From Thermodesulfitimonas autotrophica (lineage in GTDB: Bacteria; Bacillota; Desulfotomaculia; Desulfotomaculales; Ammonificaceae): 64,000 nt of DNA. The notes beneath the pieces are model-generated. The model did not search any database and was not told the origin of the DNA. It saw nothing but the letters and a program-made list of their open reading frames with translations. Made by a program: the position numbers and the translations under genes. Positions 41,651 to 52,708 of the stretch are shown here, one piece after another (positions within the stretch are counted from its first letter, which is position 1; every line of letters starts with the position of its first letter). The stretch lies in contig NZ_RKRE01000003.1 in NCBI RefSeq assembly GCF_003815015.1, forward strand, positions 496,001-560,000, given 5' to 3'.

Positions 41651-42834
41651 AAAATGGTCCCAGAGAAGTTTTGATTATCTTTGGTACCAGACCCGAAGCC
41701 ATCAAGATGGCGCCTGTGGTTCAGGCGTTGCGTCACTGCCCCGACCTTTTTCGGGTCCGGGTAGCGGTCACGGCGCAGCACCGGGAGATGCTGGACCAGG
41801 TGCTAACACTCTTCGGGATTACGCCGGATTACGATCTCGGCATCATGCGCGAGGGTCAGGACCTCTTCGATGTAACCGTACGGGCCTTGACCGGCCTCGA
41901 CCGGGTCTTGCAGGAAACCCGTCCGGAACTGGTCCTGGTGCACGGCGACACTACTACCACCTTTGCGGCGGCCCTCGCCGCTTTTTACCACCGGGTACCT
42001 GTAGGGCATGTCGAAGCAGGGTTGCGGACCAGGGACAAATACGCGCCTTTTCCCGAGGAAATGAACCGGCACCTGACCGCTGTGCTGGCCGATTTGCACT
42101 TCGCGCCTACAGAGCGAGCGCGGGAGGCGCTGTTCCAAGAAGGGGTGCCCGCAGCGCGCATCTTTGTCACGGGCAATACGGTGATCGACGCCCTTTACCA
42201 GGTGGTTCGTCCGGAATACCGCTTTGCGGATCCGGTGGTTAGGGCGGCCGTGGCGAGCGGTTACCGGCTCATCTTGGTGACGACGCACCGGCGGGAAAAC
42301 TGGGGCGAGCCGCTAGCGAATGTTTACCGCGCGCTGCGGCGGGTGATCGATGCCTACCCCGACGTAGCGGTAGTCTTTCCGGTCCACAAGAACCCGCTTA
42401 TCCGGGAGCTGGCTACGGCGGCGTTTGCGGATTGCCCCCGGCTCTATCTCACCGAGCCGCTTCCTTACGGGGAGTTTGCGAACCTTATGGCCCGGTGCCA
42501 TCTCGTCCTAACCGATTCGGGAGGCTTACAGGAGGAGGCGCCGGCTCTAGGGAAGCCGGTGCTTGTTTTACGGCAGGTGACGGAGCGGCCGGAGGCGATA
42601 GAGGCCGGCACGGTCCGGCTTGTAGGTACGGAGGAAGAAGACGTGTTTCAGGCTGCGGCCGGCCTCTTAGAGAACCGGGCGGCCTACGAGCGGATGGCCC
42701 AGGCGGTGAATCCTTATGGCGACGGGCGCGCGGCGTGGCGGATTCGGGAGGCGCTAGCCTTTTACTTCGGCATTGGGGCCCGCCCCGCCGATTTTCGACC
42801 GGTTGCGGCTGCAGCTGGTAGGTCCCGTGGTTAA
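41647..42834 (+). CDS. wecB: UDP-N-acetylglucosamine 2-epimerase
   Basis: Forms UDP-ManNAc for teichoic acid linkage units or other wall polymers. 395 aa. IIFGTRPEAIKMAPVV start, HVEAGLRTRDKYAPFPEEMNR and LTDSGGLQEEAPALGKPVLVLR are family motifs. Starts in an ATGA overlap with the MazG-like gene. Slightly extended C-terminus. Confidence 0.95.
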   Translation: MKNGPREVLIIFGTRPEAIKMAPVVQALRHCPDLFRVRVAVTAQHREMLDQVLTLFGITPDYDLGIMREGQDLFDVTVRALTGLDRVLQETRPELVLVHGDTTTTFAAALAAFYHRVPVGHVEAGLRTRDKYAPFPEEMNRHLTAVLADLHFAPTERAREALFQEGVPAARIFVTGNTVIDALYQVVRPEYRFADPVVRAAVASGYRLILVTTHRRENWGEPLANVYRALRRVIDAYPDVAVVFPVHKNPLIRELATAAFADCPRLYLTEPLPYGEFANLMARCHLVLTDSGGLQEEAPALGKPVLVLRQVTERPEAIEAGTVRLVGTEEEDVFQAAAGLLENRAAYERMAQAVNPYGDGRAAWRIREALAFYFGIGARPADFRPVAAAAGRSRG

Positions 42835-42878
42835 AAGAAAGCGGAAGTGTGAAATTTGTTGCTTTCTTGCCGGTGTTG

Positions 42879-42901
42879 GGCGGGAAACCCGCCTGAGTTT
42901 T
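42879..42901 (+). terminator. Possible weak terminator after wecB
   Basis: GGCGGG-AAA-CCCGCC forms a 6-bp GC stem; TGAGTTTT follows. The T tract is displaced and short, so termination would be partial. Confidence 0.4.
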
Positions 42902-42947
42902 CGGGTAAGAGCAGAAAGATCAGGTCGGATTTTATGGAAAATGGTCC

Positions 42948-42977
42948 TTGCAAACTCCGGCCGTCGTGTAATATTAT
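42948..42977 (+). promoter_or_regulatory. Candidate promoter of the ATP synthase operon
   Basis: TTGCAA (42948-42953) with TATTAT (42972-42977) at 18 bp; TAATAT (42969-42974) at 15 bp is an alternative. It lies in the 263-bp gap between wecB and the AtpZ-like gene, which has no coding potential that I trust. Confidence 0.55.
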
Positions 42978-43097
42978 TTTAAAAAAATCTTCAGAGCGGC
43001 AGCAGGAAAGACCTGATTTTTGTAGAATTACCTTTTGCAAGTGCCGCGTTACGTGAATCCTCAGCCCTAAGTCGATAGAAAGGCTTCTTTTTTAAAA

Positions 43098-43370
43098 ATG
43101 TTTGCGATTTTAGGAACAAGTGATGCTGGAGGAGGGAGTAACGGCCGCAAGAACAGTGGTCTGGGGAAGCCGTTAAAAGCTTTTGCTCTGGCCTCGACGA
43201 TTGCTGTTCAGTTTGCGGCCAGTGTTTTTGTAGGCGTCTGGATAGGGAATTACCTCGATGGCAAGCTTGGTACCCGGCCCTGGCTTATGCTTGCCGGACT
43301 CCTTACCGGAATTGGGGCGGGGATGTTAGGTGCGTACCGGACCGTTTTCAATATCCTTAACAAAAAGTAA
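43098..43370 (+). CDS. AtpZ/AtpI-family small membrane protein
   Basis: 90 aa, two hydrophobic helices (ALASTIAVQFAASVFVGVWIG and PWLMLAGLLTGIGAGMLGAY) joined by NYLDGKLGTRP, the pattern of AtpZ (F0F1 assembly / Mg-Ca related) proteins found before atpI. No good ribosome site precedes ATG 43098, so its start is uncertain. Confidence 0.8.
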   Translation: MFAILGTSDAGGGSNGRKNSGLGKPLKAFALASTIAVQFAASVFVGVWIGNYLDGKLGTRPWLMLAGLLTGIGAGMLGAYRTVFNILNKK

Positions 43371-43390
43371 GTTACGGGAGAGAAACCTGA

Positions 43391-43795
43391 GTGCGTGATA
43401 TCCAGCTCGAGGCGTTATTCAAGCAGAGTTTACAGGGGGCAGCAGTAATAACGTTACTGGCGTCTGCCGCGCTTCCGGTTGCCGCACCGTGGCGGTCCGA
43501 ACTCGTAGGATTTATCGTCGGTGCCTCGTTAAGCATGATTAACAACTGGCTGCTGGCCAACAGCATCCAAAAGCTGGTGGCCTTTGTTCTCCGGCAAGGT
43601 CGGGAGTTCGGACAGGTCCTTTACATCACCGGAATGATCGTCAGGTGGTTTCTGATTTTCGGCGTCTTAGTTTATATCGCGTGGACGGGATGGTGCGGGC
43701 TTTTAGGCTTACTAGCCGGTTATTTTGTGCCCCCCCTGTTAGTGGTGGCGAGGCTTATTCATTTCCTGCTCTTTGCGCGGGTTGATTATTCATAA
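43391..43795 (+). CDS. atpI: ATP synthase subunit I (AtpI)
   Basis: 134 aa, four predicted membrane helices. The family pattern FIVGASLSMINNWLLANSIQK and MIVRWFLIFGVLVYIA is seen. AtpI proteins help build the c-ring. GTG start 20 bp after the AtpZ-like gene and shortly before atpB. Confidence 0.85.
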   Translation: MRDIQLEALFKQSLQGAAVITLLASAALPVAAPWRSELVGFIVGASLSMINNWLLANSIQKLVAFVLRQGREFGQVLYITGMIVRWFLIFGVLVYIAWTGWCGLLGLLAGYFVPPLLVVARLIHFLLFARVDYS

Positions 43796-43854
43796 ACAGG
43801 GCTCCAAAAACAATCATTATAAAAATTCTATGCGGAAAGGAGGTGAATAAGGGC

Positions 43855-44670
43855 TTGAAACGGTACAGGCGCTACCTGGTTTTGCCTCTTTTTCTGGGTG
43901 GTTTGGCCTTGTTAGCATCCGGTTGTGCCGAGGGGTTCAGCGTTGAAAAAGTGGAGCATGAGCTTAATGTCTGGGGTATACCGCACCACCCGTGGCAAAT
44001 CGGTCCTGGTAGTTTCTGGCAGCTTACCCCTTCGACGATAATCTTTACCTGGGTGGCGATGGGGTTAACCCTGCTGCTCGGGGTGCTTGCGGTTCGGGGG
44101 GCGAGCGTGCGCCGGCCTACGAAGATGCAGGCCCTCTTCGAAATGGTCCTTGAGTTCTTACAGGGCCTAGTCAATGACACGATGGACCCCAAGAAAGGTG
44201 CCGGTATCTTCCCCGTAATCGTAACCTTCTTCCTCTTCATCAGCGTTTGTAACCTGCTCGGACTTGTTCCCACTTGTATGGCTCCCACCGCCGACCACCA
44301 GACCACCTTCGCCTTCGCGCTGATCACGTACGCCCTCACTTACATCTGGGGAATCAAGTATAAGGGTGTAGGGGGACACTTCAAGCACTTCCTGCAGCCG
44401 TTCCCGTATTTCTTACCCATCACGATTATCGAGGATCTCGCGAAGCCGCTTACCCTGGCCTTCCGTCTCTTCGGTAACATGAAAGGTAAGGAGACGATGG
44501 TCCTCGCCCTGCTCGGATTGATAACCGGCTGGGCCGAGATCTGCGGTGGTTTTACCGCTTCCGTGGTCTGGTTGGCTTTCGGTGTCTTTGTCTCCTTCAT
44601 TCAGGCCTTCGTCTTTACGATGCTGACCATCTCTTACATCGGTATGGTAGTTGCCGACGAACACCATTAA
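43855..44670 (+). CDS. atpB: ATP synthase F0 subunit a, with lipobox-like N-terminus
   Basis: Forms the ion half-channels against the c-ring. About 271 aa. The essential Arg lies in LTLAFRLFGNMKG, and the C-terminal helix has FVSFIQAFVFTMLTISYIG. TTG 43855 is favoured because AAGGAGGTGA ends 8 nt upstream; GTG 43843 lies inside it. Odd feature: the protein begins KRYRR, a hydrophobic stretch and LLASGC, which looks like a lipoprotein signal before the first true subunit-a helix. Confidence 0.94.
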   Translation: MKRYRRYLVLPLFLGGLALLASGCAEGFSVEKVEHELNVWGIPHHPWQIGPGSFWQLTPSTIIFTWVAMGLTLLLGVLAVRGASVRRPTKMQALFEMVLEFLQGLVNDTMDPKKGAGIFPVIVTFFLFISVCNLLGLVPTCMAPTADHQTTFAFALITYALTYIWGIKYKGVGGHFKHFLQPFPYFLPITIIEDLAKPLTLAFRLFGNMKGKETMVLALLGLITGWAEICGGFTASVVWLAFGVFVSFIQAFVFTMLTISYIGMVVADEHH

Positions 44671-45000
<330 letters not shown>

Positions 45001-45128
45001 GCCTCTGTGCATGCACTGGGAGACGGTGGAAGAAGTACGCAGGCGCGGCCAGCCGAAGGCCGCCTTGCAGGCAGTGTTGGGTCGCGGCTATGGTACCTTG
45101 GCATTAGATTTGGGAAGGAGGCGAGCAG

Positions 45129-45620
45129 GTGGAACTGAAATTTAACGCAACCCTGCTGGCGCAGATATTCCACTTCCTGCTTCTCCTTGTTCTGCTTCGC
45201 CTGGTGGCTTATAAGCCGCTTATGCGGATCCTGGAAGAACGGCAAAAGTTAGTTGCCGACCGGATCGCGCAGGCGGAGCAGAGACAGGCGGAGGCCGAAC
45301 GGATCAAAGCCGATATGGAGGCCGAGTTGCGCCGTGCCCGTGAGGAGGCCCAGCAGATTATCGAGCGGGCCACTAAGGCCAGCGAACAGCAGGCGCAGGC
45401 CATCATGGACGCGGCGAAAGAAGAAGCGGCGCGCCTGAAGGAGAGCGCGATGACGGATATCCAGCGGGAGAAGGATAAGGCCCTGGCCGAGCTTAAGGAT
45501 CAGGTGGCCAACCTTGCCATTCTGGTTGCCGGTAAGGTAATCCGGGAAGGTTTGACGGCGGAGGCACAGGAAAAGCTCATCCAGGATGCCATTAGCGAGG
45601 TGAAGAACCTGCCATGCTAA
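45129..45620 (+). CDS. atpF: ATP synthase F0 subunit b
   Basis: Peripheral stalk, 163 aa. One N-terminal membrane helix (LLAQIFHFLLLLVLLRLVAYKPL) and a long charged coiled coil. GTG start behind GGAAGGAGGCGAGC. The 128-bp gap to atpE can form a short GC-rich hairpin and has a 44-codon ORF without a ribosome site. Overlaps atpH by 7 bp. Confidence 0.95.
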   Translation: MELKFNATLLAQIFHFLLLLVLLRLVAYKPLMRILEERQKLVADRIAQAEQRQAEAERIKADMEAELRRAREEAQQIIERATKASEQQAQAIMDAAKEEAARLKESAMTDIQREKDKALAELKDQVANLAILVAGKVIREGLTAEAQEKLIQDAISEVKNLPC

Positions 45621-46162
45621 AAGGCGCAGTGGCCGAGCGCTATGCCGGGGCACTCTTCGGCATAGCGCAGGAAAAGGGCCTGATGGAGAAAATCGAGGAG
45701 GAGCTGCGCGGGATCCTGGAGGCACTGGATGCTTCCCCGGATTTTAAAAGGGTGTTTTACCACCCGCAGGTTCCTGCCGCTGTAAAAAAGGAGATAGTGA
45801 AAGAGGCGGTCGGCGGCCAGGTTGAAACTTACACCCTCAATTTTATCAACGTGCTTCTGGACGCCCGGCGGGAGGTCTTTTTCAAGGATATCGTTCAAGA
45901 ATACACCCGCCTGGTGAATGAGACGCGGAATGTGGTCGAGGTAACCGTGACCTCGGCCGTGGAGGTACCGGCTGCCTATAAAGATGAGCTGGTAGCCGCG
46001 CTTGCCAAGGCCACCGGTAAAGAGGTCCGGGTTGCGTACGAGAAGAAGCCGGAAATCCTTGGTGGGCTTGTAATCCGGATCGGCAACCGGGTGATCGATA
46101 GCAGTGTGGCGCGGCAGCTCGAGCGCTTGAGAGAGCAGATCCGCCAAATTCGAGTAGGATAG
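45614..46162 (+). CDS. atpH: ATP synthase F1 subunit delta
   Basis: Connects the b-stalk to F1. 182 aa. AVAERYAGALFGIAQEKG start, and the C-terminal KPEILGGLVIRIGNRVIDSSVARQLERL motif are typical. Overlaps atpF, and atpA follows after 15 bp. Confidence 0.96.
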   Translation: MLKGAVAERYAGALFGIAQEKGLMEKIEEELRGILEALDASPDFKRVFYHPQVPAAVKKEIVKEAVGGQVETYTLNFINVLLDARREVFFKDIVQEYTRLVNETRNVVEVTVTSAVEVPAAYKDELVAALAKATGKEVRVAYEKKPEILGGLVIRIGNRVIDSSVARQLERLREQIRQIRVG

Positions 46163-46177
46163 GGGTGACAGAACGAC

Positions 46178-47701
46178 ATGAAGCTGAGACCCGAGGAAAT
46201 CAGCTCGATAATCCGCCAGCAGATTGAAAAGTATGAGGTTCAGGTTGAGGTCTCGGATGTCGGCACCGTAATTTACATTGGTGACGGCGTGGCGCGGGTT
46301 TACGGGCTGGAAGAGTGCATGTACGCAGAGCTCCTGGAGTTTCCGGGGGGCACACTCGGGATGGCGCTTAACCTTGAAGAAGATAACATCGGGTGCGTCA
46401 TTCTCGGTCCGTATACCCACATCAAAGAGGGCGACGTAGTTAAAAGGACCGGCCGCGTGGCGTCGGTACCGGTCGGCGACGCCCTCATCGGCCGGGTGGT
46501 CAACCCGGTAGGTATTCCGCTTGACGGCAAGGGGCCGATCAAGTCTGACAAATACCGCCCGATCGAGCGCATTGCCCCCGGCGTTATTTACCGGAAGCCG
46601 GTGGACACGCCGCTGCAGACGGGTATCAAAGCGGTCGACGGCATGATCCCCATCGGGCGCGGCCAGCGCGAGCTTATCTTGGGCGACCGGCAGACCGGTA
46701 AGACGGCCATCGCGGTAGACGCGATCATTAACCAGAAGGGCCAGAATTGCATCTGCATTTACGTCGCGGTCGGCCAGAAGGCGTCTACGGTGGCCAACGT
46801 GATCCAGAAGTTCCACGAGTACGGCGCGATGGACCACACGATTGTGGTTGTGGCCACCGCTTCTGACCCGGCACCGCTGCTTTACATCGCCCCATTTGCC
46901 GGCTGCGCCATTGGCGAGGAATTCATGGAGCAGGGCAAAGACGTCCTGATCGTTTACGACGACCTCTCCAAACAGGCAGCCGCCTATCGCGAGCTCTCCT
47001 TGCTCCTCCGGCGCCCGCCCGGCCGTGAGGCTTACCCGGGTGACGTATTCAACCTTCACTCGCGGTTACTGGAGCGGGCGGCGAAGATGCATCCGGATTA
47101 CGGCGGCGGTTCAATTACCGCGTTGCCGGTAATCGAGACACAGCAGGGTGACGTTTCGGCGTACATCCCGACCAACGTTATCTCGATTACGGACGGACAG
47201 ATTTACTTAGAGCCTGACCTTTTCTACGCTGGTGTTCGTCCGGCCATTAACGTCGGTCTTTCGGTATCCCGTGTCGGCGGTAAAGCGCAGCGGAAGTGCA
47301 TGCGCCAGGTCGCCGGCCGGCTGCGTCTCGACCTCGCGCAGTACCGTGAGCTGGCCGCCTTTGCGCAGTTCGGTTCCGACCTCGACAAGGCCACGCTGGC
47401 CCGGCTGAACCGCGGTGAACGGCTGGTCGAGCTCTTAAAGCAGGACCAGTACTGCCCAATGCCCCTTGAGGAGCAGGTAATGTCGATTTACACGGGCGTT
47501 AACGGCTACCTTGACGATCTGCCGGTAGACAAGGTTCGGGAATTCGAGGCGGAGTTCCTTAAATTCATGCGGACGCAGCGGCCGGACGTAGGCGAGGCAA
47601 TCAAGAAGGACATGGAGATTAAGCCGGAAACGGAAGCGAAGCTTAAGAGTGCCATCGAGGAGTTCAAGAAGGGCTTCAAGATGCAGTACGGGTTGGCATA
47701 G
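46178..47701 (+). CDS. atpA: ATP synthase F1 subunit alpha
   Basis: Non-catalytic nucleotide-binding subunit, 507 aa. N-terminal [21 protein letters not shown]-loop [13 protein letters not shown], and [17 protein letters not shown] are intact. Full length; the large antisense frame is only a codon-usage shadow. Confidence 0.98.
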   Translation: MKLRPEEISSIIRQQIEKYEVQVEVSDVGTVIYIGDGVARVYGLEECMYAELLEFPGGTLGMALNLEEDNIGCVILGPYTHIKEGDVVKRTGRVASVPVGDALIGRVVNPVGIPLDGKGPIKSDKYRPIERIAPGVIYRKPVDTPLQTGIKAVDGMIPIGRGQRELILGDRQTGKTAIAVDAIINQKGQNCICIYVAVGQKASTVANVIQKFHEYGAMDHTIVVVATASDPAPLLYIAPFAGCAIGEEFMEQGKDVLIVYDDLSKQAAAYRELSLLLRRPPGREAYPGDVFNLHSRLLERAAKMHPDYGGGSITALPVIETQQGDVSAYIPTNVISITDGQIYLEPDLFYAGVRPAINVGLSVSRVGGKAQRKCMRQVAGRLRLDLAQYRELAAFAQFGSDLDKATLARLNRGERLVELLKQDQYCPMPLEEQVMSIYTGVNGYLDDLPVDKVREFEAEFLKFMRTQRPDVGEAIKKDMEIKPETEAKLKSAIEEFKKGFKMQYGLA

Positions 47702-47719
47702 GCGCGGGGGTGAGGATAA

Positions 47720-48595
47720 GTGCCATCACTACGCGACTTTAGACGGCGAATCAAAAGCCTGCAGAGCACGCAGAAGATCTGTAAAGCCATGAAGGCCGTG
47801 GCCACCGCTAAGATGGCCAAGGCGCAGGCAGCGGTGATGGCGGCGCGTCCGTACGCCCGCCAGATTCACGAGGTCTTGGCGCGTCTCTCCCAGGCTGCCG
47901 GTAACGTGAAACACCCCCTTTTAGCGGTGCGCGAGGAGAACAAGGTCTGCTATATCGTGATCACCGCTGACCGCGGGTTGTGCGGGGGCTTTAACAGCAA
48001 CATCATGCGGACGGTGATGCGGGAGCTGGAAAAGCACCCCGGCGCGGCCCTGATTCCGGTGGGGCGCAAAGGGCGTGATTTCTTCCGCTTCCGCCGGATG
48101 CCGATGGAGGCCGAGTTCGGCGGGTTGGGGGAGGACATTAAGTTCGCCCACGCCCGCCAGATAGCGAAAATCGCTATCGACAAGTACGCGGCCGGCGAGT
48201 ACGATGCGGTTTACGTGGTGTATTCAAAATTTGTCAACATCCTCGTGCAGCAGCCGACGGTGGTTAAGGTTTTACCGATAGAGCCTCCGGCGGACGAGGA
48301 AGAGGCAGGCAAGGAGGAGAAGAAGCACGGACCGCAGGCTCTGTACATCTTTGAACCTTCGGCCGAGGCCGTGCTCTACGACCTGCTTCCCAAATATGTA
48401 GAAACGGTTATCTTCCATGCAATACTCGAATCCAAGGCCGGTGAGCACAGCGCCCGGATGACCGCAATGGATTCTGCCACGAAGAACACGGAGGACATGA
48501 TTGCGCGGTTGACTCTGAAGATGAACCGTGTGCGGCAGGAGGGCATCACGAAAGAGTTGCTGGACATCGTGGGCGGTGCCGCGGCGCTCGAATAA
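47720..48595 (+). CDS. atpG: ATP synthase F1 subunit gamma
   Basis: Central shaft, 291 aa. N-terminal SLRDFRRRIKSLQSTQKI and C-terminal SRMTAMDSATKN-type helix (ARMTAMDSATKNTEDMI) are typical. GTG start after GCGGGGGTGAGG, 18 bp after atpA. A charged insert (EEEAGKEEKKHG) lies at about residues 194-207. Confidence 0.97.
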   Translation: MPSLRDFRRRIKSLQSTQKICKAMKAVATAKMAKAQAAVMAARPYARQIHEVLARLSQAAGNVKHPLLAVREENKVCYIVITADRGLCGGFNSNIMRTVMRELEKHPGAALIPVGRKGRDFFRFRRMPMEAEFGGLGEDIKFAHARQIAKIAIDKYAAGEYDAVYVVYSKFVNILVQQPTVVKVLPIEPPADEEEAGKEEKKHGPQALYIFEPSAEAVLYDLLPKYVETVIFHAILESKAGEHSARMTAMDSATKNTEDMIARLTLKMNRVRQEGITKELLDIVGGAAALE

Positions 48596-48613
48596 CGGCT
48601 TGAAGGAGGTTGA

Positions 48614-50044
<1,431 letters not shown>

Positions 50045-50056
50045 GGAGTGAGTGCT

Positions 50057-50479
50057 TTGGCAGAAAAACTCCAGAAATTAATTGTCGTTACGCCGTCACG
50101 CGTTGCCTTTACCGACGAGGTCAGGATGGTAATCGCCCGCGGTGCCGGCGGCGATCTGGGTATTTTGCCCGACCATGCGCCGCTCATCACCAGCCTAAAG
50201 ACCGACGTTGTCCGGATTCAGAAGGACGGGCAGTGGCGGTACATGGCGGTGAGCAACGGCTTCCTGGAGGTTAAGAATAACCGGGTGGTAATCGTCGCCG
50301 ACAGTGCGGAGCTCGCGGAGGAAATAGACGTGGAGCGTGCCCGGCGGGCTAAAGAGCGCGCTGAGGAGCGGCTGCGGACACGCGCCCCAGAGATTGACAT
50401 CCTGCGGGCGGAAGCGGCGCTGATGCGGGCGCTGGCGCGGCTGAAGGCCGTCGAGCTCGCTGGCGGCCCCAGGCGCTAA
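50057..50479 (+). CDS. atpC: ATP synthase F1 subunit epsilon
   Basis: Rotor subunit and ATPase inhibitor. About 140 aa. N-terminal beta domain with GDLGILPDHAPLIT and a C-terminal helical hairpin (RARRAKERAEERL). TTG 50057 is chosen: AAGGAG ends 8 nt upstream. GTG 50048 overlaps that site. Last gene of the operon, followed by a terminator. Confidence 0.95.
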   Translation: MAEKLQKLIVVTPSRVAFTDEVRMVIARGAGGDLGILPDHAPLITSLKTDVVRIQKDGQWRYMAVSNGFLEVKNNRVVIVADSAELAEEIDVERARRAKERAEERLRTRAPEIDILRAEAALMRALARLKAVELAGGPRR

Positions 50480-50530
50480 TAAATCAGAAGCATCTGTTGC
50501 CGTAAGCGGAAAGTCTGCGTTACCAAGATT

Positions 50531-50560
50531 AAAGCCAGGCAGATATTGCCTGGCTTTTTA
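50531..50560 (+). terminator. Rho-independent terminator of the atp operon
   Basis: AAAGCCAGGC / GCCTGGCTTT, a 10-bp perfect stem with a 7-nt loop and a run of T. It may also serve the convergent fmdB-like gene. Confidence 0.92.
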
Positions 50561-50623
50561 CCTTATAAACATACCCGATATCTACGTTAAAAACAAAACG
50601 TGGCGCTTCCAAAGGCTGGCCTT

Positions 50624-50845
50624 TTACCGGCAGCTGGAACAGCTGGAACAGCTTGTTGCTTTGCAGGAGGTGCAGGAAGAACCTTTGCCGCCTTCAACGC
50701 CGCGCGTGGCGAAAGAGGAGAGGAGTCTCTCGGGTTTGGGGGAGTTACAGGCGGGGCAACTCAAGTTCGCACCGGTTTCCCCAAGCTGGCAGAGCCTTTC
50801 AAAACGGTGTCCGCACCGGGGGCAGCGGAATTCGTAAATCGGCAC
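50624..50845 (-). CDS. FmdB-family zinc-ribbon protein
   Basis: About 73 aa, minus strand. Typical opening PIYEFRCPRCGHRFE, with CPAC completing the zinc ribbon, then a Cys/Ser-rich tail (SCTSCKATSCSSCSSC). The family is often called a putative regulator of formamidase; its real job is unknown. GTG at 50845 follows GGAAGGAGAT; the frame open to 50863 adds non-family residues. Confidence 0.88.
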   Translation of the reverse strand: MPIYEFRCPRCGHRFERLCQLGETGANLSCPACNSPKPERLLSSFATRGVEGGKGSSCTSCKATSCSSCSSCR

Positions 50846-50928
50846 GGTCCATCTCCTTCCCAAGCAATAACCTTTTACCGCGATAGGACCGCGACTGCGC
50901 GGGCAGGGCCGGTCCCATACTAACTAAA

Positions 50929-50957
50929 AGCTTAAGGGAAGGGGCCCTCTTTGTCAA
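50929..50957 (-). promoter_or_regulatory. Candidate promoter of the fmdB-like gene
   Basis: Minus-strand TTGACA (50957-50952), 17-bp spacer, TAAGCT (50934-50929). The -35 is perfect, the -10 moderate. Confidence 0.55.
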
Positions 50958-51052
50958 TAGATACGGGAAGACAGAGTAAATTTCGACAGGATTTCGCGGG
51001 TAGGCGGCGAATAAGTGGAAGCATATCCGAATAGAATCAGGGGAGAATGTGC

Positions 51053-52600
51053 ATGCGGCTGAATTTTTATGGTGCTGCCCGGACAGTAACCGGAGCCTGT
51101 TTTCACGTAGAGGTTTCCGGAACGCGGCTGCTGATTGACTGCGGCCTTTTTCAGGGCCCGCGGGAGATTAGAGAAAGGAACTTTCAACCCTTTCCTTTTT
51201 CGCCGGCCTCGCTTGATTACGTTCTGCTTACCCATGCCCATATCGATCATTGCGGGCTTATCCCGCGCCTCTGCAGGGAGGGCTTCAAGGGCAAGATTCT
51301 AGCGACAGGGGCAACGGTTGACCTAGCAGGGGTGCTGCTTCCCGATGCCGCCCACATTCAAGAGATGGAAGCCGAGCGGAAGAGCAGAAAAGCCCAGCGA
51401 GCTGGCAAGCCGCCGGTCGAACCGTTATACACGGTAGCGGACGCTTACGATGCGCTCCGTTTTTTTCAAAAAATCGCTTACGATACGGAAATCCCGCTCT
51501 CTCCTGGGGTAAGCGCCACCTTTCTTGATGCCGGCCACATCCTCGGCGCGGCGATGATCCTGCTCCGGAGCGGTGAGGCCGGCATGCCTATGAGTGTGCT
51601 CTTTACCGGGGATCTGGGACGGCCGGGACAGCGGCTGGTGAAGGATCCGGCGGTAGTGGAGCATGCGGATTACCTGGTCATCGAATCGACCTACGGCAAC
51701 AGACAGCACCCGCAGGTGGAGGAGATTGCGGTCCTGCACGATGTCCTGTGGCGCACCTACCGGCGTGGGGGCAACGTTATCATCCCGGCATTTGCCGTCG
51801 AGCGCACGCAGGACCTGCTCTACGACCTCAACAAACTCTGGCAGGCGGGCAAGATGCCTCCGGTCACCGTCTATATCGATAGCCCGCTGGCGGTAGCGGT
51901 GACGGACATCTTTAACCGGCATGGCGAATGTTACGATTCTGAAGCCCGTAGTCTCCTAAAATGCGGCGAAAATCCGCTCAACTCCGGGTTTGTCAAGTTT
52001 TCCGTAAACCCGGAGGAGTCGCGGGCCCTAAACGAAATCAAAAGCGGGCTGGTTATCATTGCCGGCAGCGGGATGTGTGAGGCGGGACGGGTCCGCCACC
52101 ACCTGAAGCACAACCTCTGGCGGCCCGAGTGCACGGTGGTCTTTGTAGGGTACCAAGCGCAGGGCACGCTTGGCCGGCGCATCCTCGACGGAGATAAGAG
52201 CGTGAAGATTTTCGATGAAGAGGTGGCGGTGCGGGCGGAAATCGTTGAGCTGATGGGCTACTCTGCCCACGCTGACCAGCCCGCCCTCCTTAACTGGCTG
52301 AAGAAGATGAACCAGGCGCCGCGACAGGTTTTTGTCGTCCACGGCGAGCCTGAGGCTGCTGAGACCTTGCGGCTCATGATCGAAGAGAAGCTCGGCTTCA
52401 ACGCTGTTGTTCCCGATTACAGTTCTTCGTGGTTGCTCACCGTGGACCCGGATAAGGCGGCGCTCTACGAGGCGTACCGCCGTCTTGGGGAGCGGCTGCG
52501 GGTGATTCTTCAGGCCGGGGATCCGGCGGCGATCGCGGCGGTTACCCGGCAGATAGAAGCCGTTGCTGCGGACGGCGGCGCAGGAGCGGCGGCCGGATAG
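51053..52600 (+). CDS. Beta-CASP metallo-beta-lactamase ribonuclease-like protein
   Basis: About 515 aa. Metal motif LTHAHIDHCG (HxHxDH) near residue 60, LDAGHILGAAM, FTGDLGRPG, and beta-CASP features STYGNRQH and PAFAVERTQDLLYDL, with late GYSAHADQ and VHGEPEA. These match bacterial CPSF73-like / YSH1-type RNA processing enzymes. ATG 51053 is preferred (AGGGGAG 7 nt upstream) over ATG 51047. The last 20 residues are Ala/Gly-rich. Confidence 0.9.
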   Translation: MRLNFYGAARTVTGACFHVEVSGTRLLIDCGLFQGPREIRERNFQPFPFSPASLDYVLLTHAHIDHCGLIPRLCREGFKGKILATGATVDLAGVLLPDAAHIQEMEAERKSRKAQRAGKPPVEPLYTVADAYDALRFFQKIAYDTEIPLSPGVSATFLDAGHILGAAMILLRSGEAGMPMSVLFTGDLGRPGQRLVKDPAVVEHADYLVIESTYGNRQHPQVEEIAVLHDVLWRTYRRGGNVIIPAFAVERTQDLLYDLNKLWQAGKMPPVTVYIDSPLAVAVTDIFNRHGECYDSEARSLLKCGENPLNSGFVKFSVNPEESRALNEIKSGLVIIAGSGMCEAGRVRHHLKHNLWRPECTVVFVGYQAQGTLGRRILDGDKSVKIFDEEVAVRAEIVELMGYSAHADQPALLNWLKKMNQAPRQVFVVHGEPEAAETLRLMIEEKLGFNAVVPDYSSSWLLTVDPDKAALYEAYRRLGERLRVILQAGDPAAIAAVTRQIEAVAADGGAGAAAG

Positions 52601-52625
52601 GGTAGAGGTGCCGGTGGTTCGGGGC

Positions 52626-52653
52626 TTGCACGGCAGGCCCTGAGTTTTATAAT
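52626..52653 (+). promoter_or_regulatory. pgeF: Promoter of pgeF
   Basis: TTGCAC (52626-52631), 16-bp spacer, perfect TATAAT (52648-52653). The start of RNA would be near 52660, right at the GGAGGA sequence. Confidence 0.75.
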
Positions 52654-52708
52654 GGTTACGGAGGAATGAGTTATCGGCGGCGGATGGACGCTCACGCGGC
52701 GTAACGGA

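Noticed and set aside
45011-45145. 44-codon ORF between atpE and atpF (begins MHWETVEEV)
   Set aside because: No ribosome site, overlaps the atpF start, and no known family; the gap is more likely a leader of atpF.
45617-47059. 480-codon minus-strand frame opposite atpH and atpA
   Set aside because: Both plus-strand genes are certain; the long antisense frame follows from GC-rich codon use.
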